Origin: Pseudomonas putida S13.1.2
GTDB lineage: Bacteria > Pseudomonadota > Gammaproteobacteria > Pseudomonadales > Pseudomonadaceae
DNA: 64,000 nt
Direction of reading: 5' to 3'
NCBI RefSeq assembly: GCF_000498395.2
Contig: NZ_CP010979.1
Location: forward strand, 2,480,001-2,544,000
Numbering within the stretch: position 1 is the first letter of the stretch; each line of letters begins with the position of its first letter. The notes beneath the pieces are model-generated. The model searched no databases and was not told where the DNA came from. It saw only the letters and a list, made by a program, of their open reading frames with translations. Shown piece after piece: positions 62,142 to 64,000 of this stretch. The position numbers and the translations under genes are program-made.

Positions 62142-62969
62142 ATGCACTATCAGCACCCCAAGCACCTGCAGGCCGCCATTCTTGACTGGGCCGGCACCGT
62201 GGTGGATTTCGGCTCGTTCGCCCCCACCCAGATCTTCGTAGAGGCCTTTGCCGAGTTCGGCGTGCAGGTCAGCCTGGAGGAAGCCCGCGGGCCCATGGGC
62301 ATGGGAAAGTGGGACCATATCCGCACGCTGTGCGATGTGCCCGCCATTGCCGCGCGCTACCAGGCCGCATTCGGCCATACGCCAAGCGACGAGGATGTGA
62401 CAGCTATCTACGAACGCTTCATGCCCTTGCAGATCGAGAAGATCGCCGACCATTCGGCGCTGATTCCCGGGGCCCTGGAAGTCATCGCCCAGTTGCGCCG
62501 GCAAGGGCTGAAAATCGGCTCCTGCTCAGGCTACCCTGCTGTGGTGATGGAAAAGGTGGTGGCGCTTGCCTTGAGCAACGGCTACAGCGCCGACCACGTG
62601 GTGGCTACCGACGAGGTACCGAATGGTCGCCCCTACCCGGCGCAGGCGCTGGCCAATGTGATTGCCCTGGGGGTCAGCGATGTAGCGGCTTGCGTCAAGG
62701 TCGACGACACTTGGCCGGGCATTCTCGAGGGCCGCAGCGCGGGAATGTGGACCGTGGCCCTGACCTGCTCGGGCAACGCGCTTGGGCTGACCTACGAGCA
62801 GTATAAAGCCCTGCCCGAAGCGGAACTGGAACAGCAACGCCAGCGCATTGGCAACCTGTTCGAAGGCGTGCGACCGCATTACCTGGTCGACACCATCGCC
62901 GAACTGCCTGGCGTCATCGCCGATATCAATGCCCGCCTGGCGCGTGGAGAAATGCCGCAAGGCAGTTGA
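62142..62969 (+). CDS. phnX: Phosphonoacetaldehyde hydrolase (phosphonatase)
   Basis: PhnX cleaves phosphonoacetaldehyde to acetaldehyde and phosphate. The 275-residue HAD-type protein has the nucleophile D15 ([18 protein letters not shown]), the Schiff-base lysine K56 ([12 protein letters not shown]), and the conserved ASSGY-like region [30 protein letters not shown] and [15 protein letters not shown]. All catalytic parts are present. The usual partner phnW, which makes phosphonoacetaldehyde from 2-aminoethylphosphonate, is not next to it; it is either elsewhere or replaced by the alcohol dehydrogenase route. Confidence 0.93.
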   Translation: MHYQHPKHLQAAILDWAGTVVDFGSFAPTQIFVEAFAEFGVQVSLEEARGPMGMGKWDHIRTLCDVPAIAARYQAAFGHTPSDEDVTAIYERFMPLQIEKIADHSALIPGALEVIAQLRRQGLKIGSCSGYPAVVMEKVVALALSNGYSADHVVATDEVPNGRPYPAQALANVIALGVSDVAACVKVDDTWPGILEGRSAGMWTVALTCSGNALGLTYEQYKALPEAELEQQRQRIGNLFEGVRPHYLVDTIAELPGVIADINARLARGEMPQGS

Positions 62970-63014
62970 ACCCGACGGCATGGCCTGGTTTGTCTGCGAA
63001 CAACGCGTCATCCG

Positions 63015-63043
63015 TTTCGCGGGCAAACCCGCTTCTGCGCGAA
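63015..63043. repeat. Single REP-like element after phnX
   Basis: TTTCGCGGGCAAACCCGCTT and following bases match the REP core found elsewhere in the window. It lies 46 bases after the phnX stop and may help end the transcript. Confidence 0.65.
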
Positions 63044-63138
63044 GGGCTGATACACACGTACGCCATTGATGAAATTTCATTATCAGCATTCACTATGCTC
63101 CACTGACAATGGAACTCAATTCATCAACAAGGCCTGCC

Positions 63139-64000
63139 ATGTACTCCTCCGAACGCCTGAAAGGCATCGACGTATTCGTTGCCGTCGCTGATCTGGGCAG
63201 CTTCACGGCAGCCGCCGAGCGGCTCAACCTCACCAGCTCGGCCATCAGCAAGAGCGTGGCCCGGCTGGAGGCCCGCCTGGGCGCACGGCTGTTCAACCGC
63301 ACCACACGCACCTTGTCGCTCAGCGAGGCTGGCGTCATCTTCTACCGTACCTGCACCTCGGTCCTGGCCGACCTGGAAGAGGTCGAGCACGCACTGGTCG
63401 CCAGCGACAACGAACCCCATGGCAAGGTCCGGATAGAACTGCCAGCCTCCTACGGCCGCCTGCATGTGCTGCCCTTGATTCTGGACTTCATCCGCCTGCA
63501 CCCGTTGCTGCAACCGCACGTGTCTTTCTCCGACCGTTTTGTCGACCCGGTGCACGAAGGTATCGACATCGTGGTGCGAATCGGTGGCCCGGATGCCTGG
63601 CCTGCGGCACTTGGCCACCAGTACTTCGGTGCCCAGCGCCTGATGTTCTGTGCCGCACCCGCCTACCTGGAAAAGCACGGCGTGCCACAAGACGAACGCG
63701 ACCTGGAACACCACCACTGCGTCGGCTATGGCCATACCGATGGCATGGTCAGCCCCTGGCTGTTCAAGGGCCGCCAACCTGGCGAAATGGAACGACGCAG
63801 CGTACAACCCCGCATCGCGGTGGGGGACGGTGAAGGGGAAGTTGCAGCAGTGCTGGCCGGTCATGGTATCGGCCAGCTACCTACCTGGCTGACCCAGCAA
63901 CACCTCGATCAAGGGCGGCTGGTCGAAGTGTTGCCCGCGCTGGCCACTGACGGCCTGCCGATGAACCTGGTGTGGCTCAAGAGCCGCGAAGGGTTACCCA
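63139..64000 (+). CDS. LysR-family regulator (3' end outside window)
   Basis: The frame runs from ATG 63139 to the right edge (287 codons seen). The N-terminus is a typical LysR winged helix (FVAVADLGSFTAAAERLNLT, AISKSVARLEARLGARLFNR, TLSLSEAGVIFYRTC), followed by the substrate-binding domain (GKVRIELPASYGRLHVLPLI, VVRIGGPDAWPAALGHQYFG). It belongs to the CrgA/DsdC-like branch rather than that of the two phosphonate regulators. It is probably unrelated to phnX and controls genes outside the window. Confidence 0.87.
   Translation, partial: MYSSERLKGIDVFVAVADLGSFTAAAERLNLTSSAISKSVARLEARLGARLFNRTTRTLSLSEAGVIFYRTCTSVLADLEEVEHALVASDNEPHGKVRIELPASYGRLHVLPLILDFIRLHPLLQPHVSFSDRFVDPVHEGIDIVVRIGGPDAWPAALGHQYFGAQRLMFCAAPAYLEKHGVPQDERDLEHHHCVGYGHTDGMVSPWLFKGRQPGEMERRSVQPRIAVGDGEGEVAAVLAGHGIGQLPTWLTQQHLDQGRLVEVLPALATDGLPMNLVWLKSREGLP

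Overview
The window is a high-GC gammaproteobacterial chromosome segment, almost certainly from the Pseudomonas putida group. The grounds are a Pseudomonas-type type VI secretion (T6SS) locus, an MvaT-family protein (a family confined to pseudomonads), P. putida-style REP elements with an IS110-family insertion inside one, and a gene order (T6SS, siderophore uptake, ketoglutarate semialdehyde dehydrogenase) that resembles P. putida KT2440 as I recall it; that last comparison was not checked.

Positions 1-28234 are a T6SS island. Going left, tagO, tssA and tssM run on the minus strand, with tssM cut by the window edge. Going right, tssB, tssC, tssE, tssF, tssG, fha, tssJ, tssK, tssL, hcp, vgrG and a DUF4123 adaptor are mostly coupled by ATGA overlaps. 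Two structural genes look broken in the given sequence: tssC has an in-frame amber codon at codon 41, and tssA has a one-base shift in a homopolymer. No tssH/clpV is present in the window. Behind the adaptor lies an effector array of about 10 kb: a four-gene module (996-aa BTH_I2691/VasX-like pore-forming effector, DUF6708 membrane protein, 65-aa internally deleted effector, second DUF6708 protein) repeated twice in tandem at an offset of 4967-4970 bp, and closed by a PAAR protein. A divergent MvaT-like protein that has lost the usual DNA-binding loop follows.

Positions 28235-36985 hold a small catabolic region: an MFS transporter, then a seven-unit 166/167-bp REP array split by an IS110-family element, then a sugar-isomerase-like protein, a Gfo/Idh/MocA dehydrogenase, an IclR regulator, and a divergent FAD-dependent dehydrogenase.

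Positions 37138-47403 are a siderophore-uptake locus: a TetR regulator divergent from an operon of two fused ABC half-transporters, two FecCD-type permeases, an ATPase and a binding lipoprotein, followed by a TonB-dependent receptor.

Positions 47527-54994 appear to handle amines and semialdehydes: an aldehyde dehydrogenase, a class III aminotransferase, a LuxR-type regulator, an APC permease and a ketoglutarate semialdehyde dehydrogenase. Striking inverted repeats sit in the control regions.

Positions 55026-62969 are a phosphonate locus: LysR, phnD, phnC, phnE, an iron-type alcohol dehydrogenase, an OPA-like MFS transporter, a second LysR and phnX, with no phnW. A third LysR gene runs off the right edge. 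I saw no rRNA, tRNA or CRISPR array.
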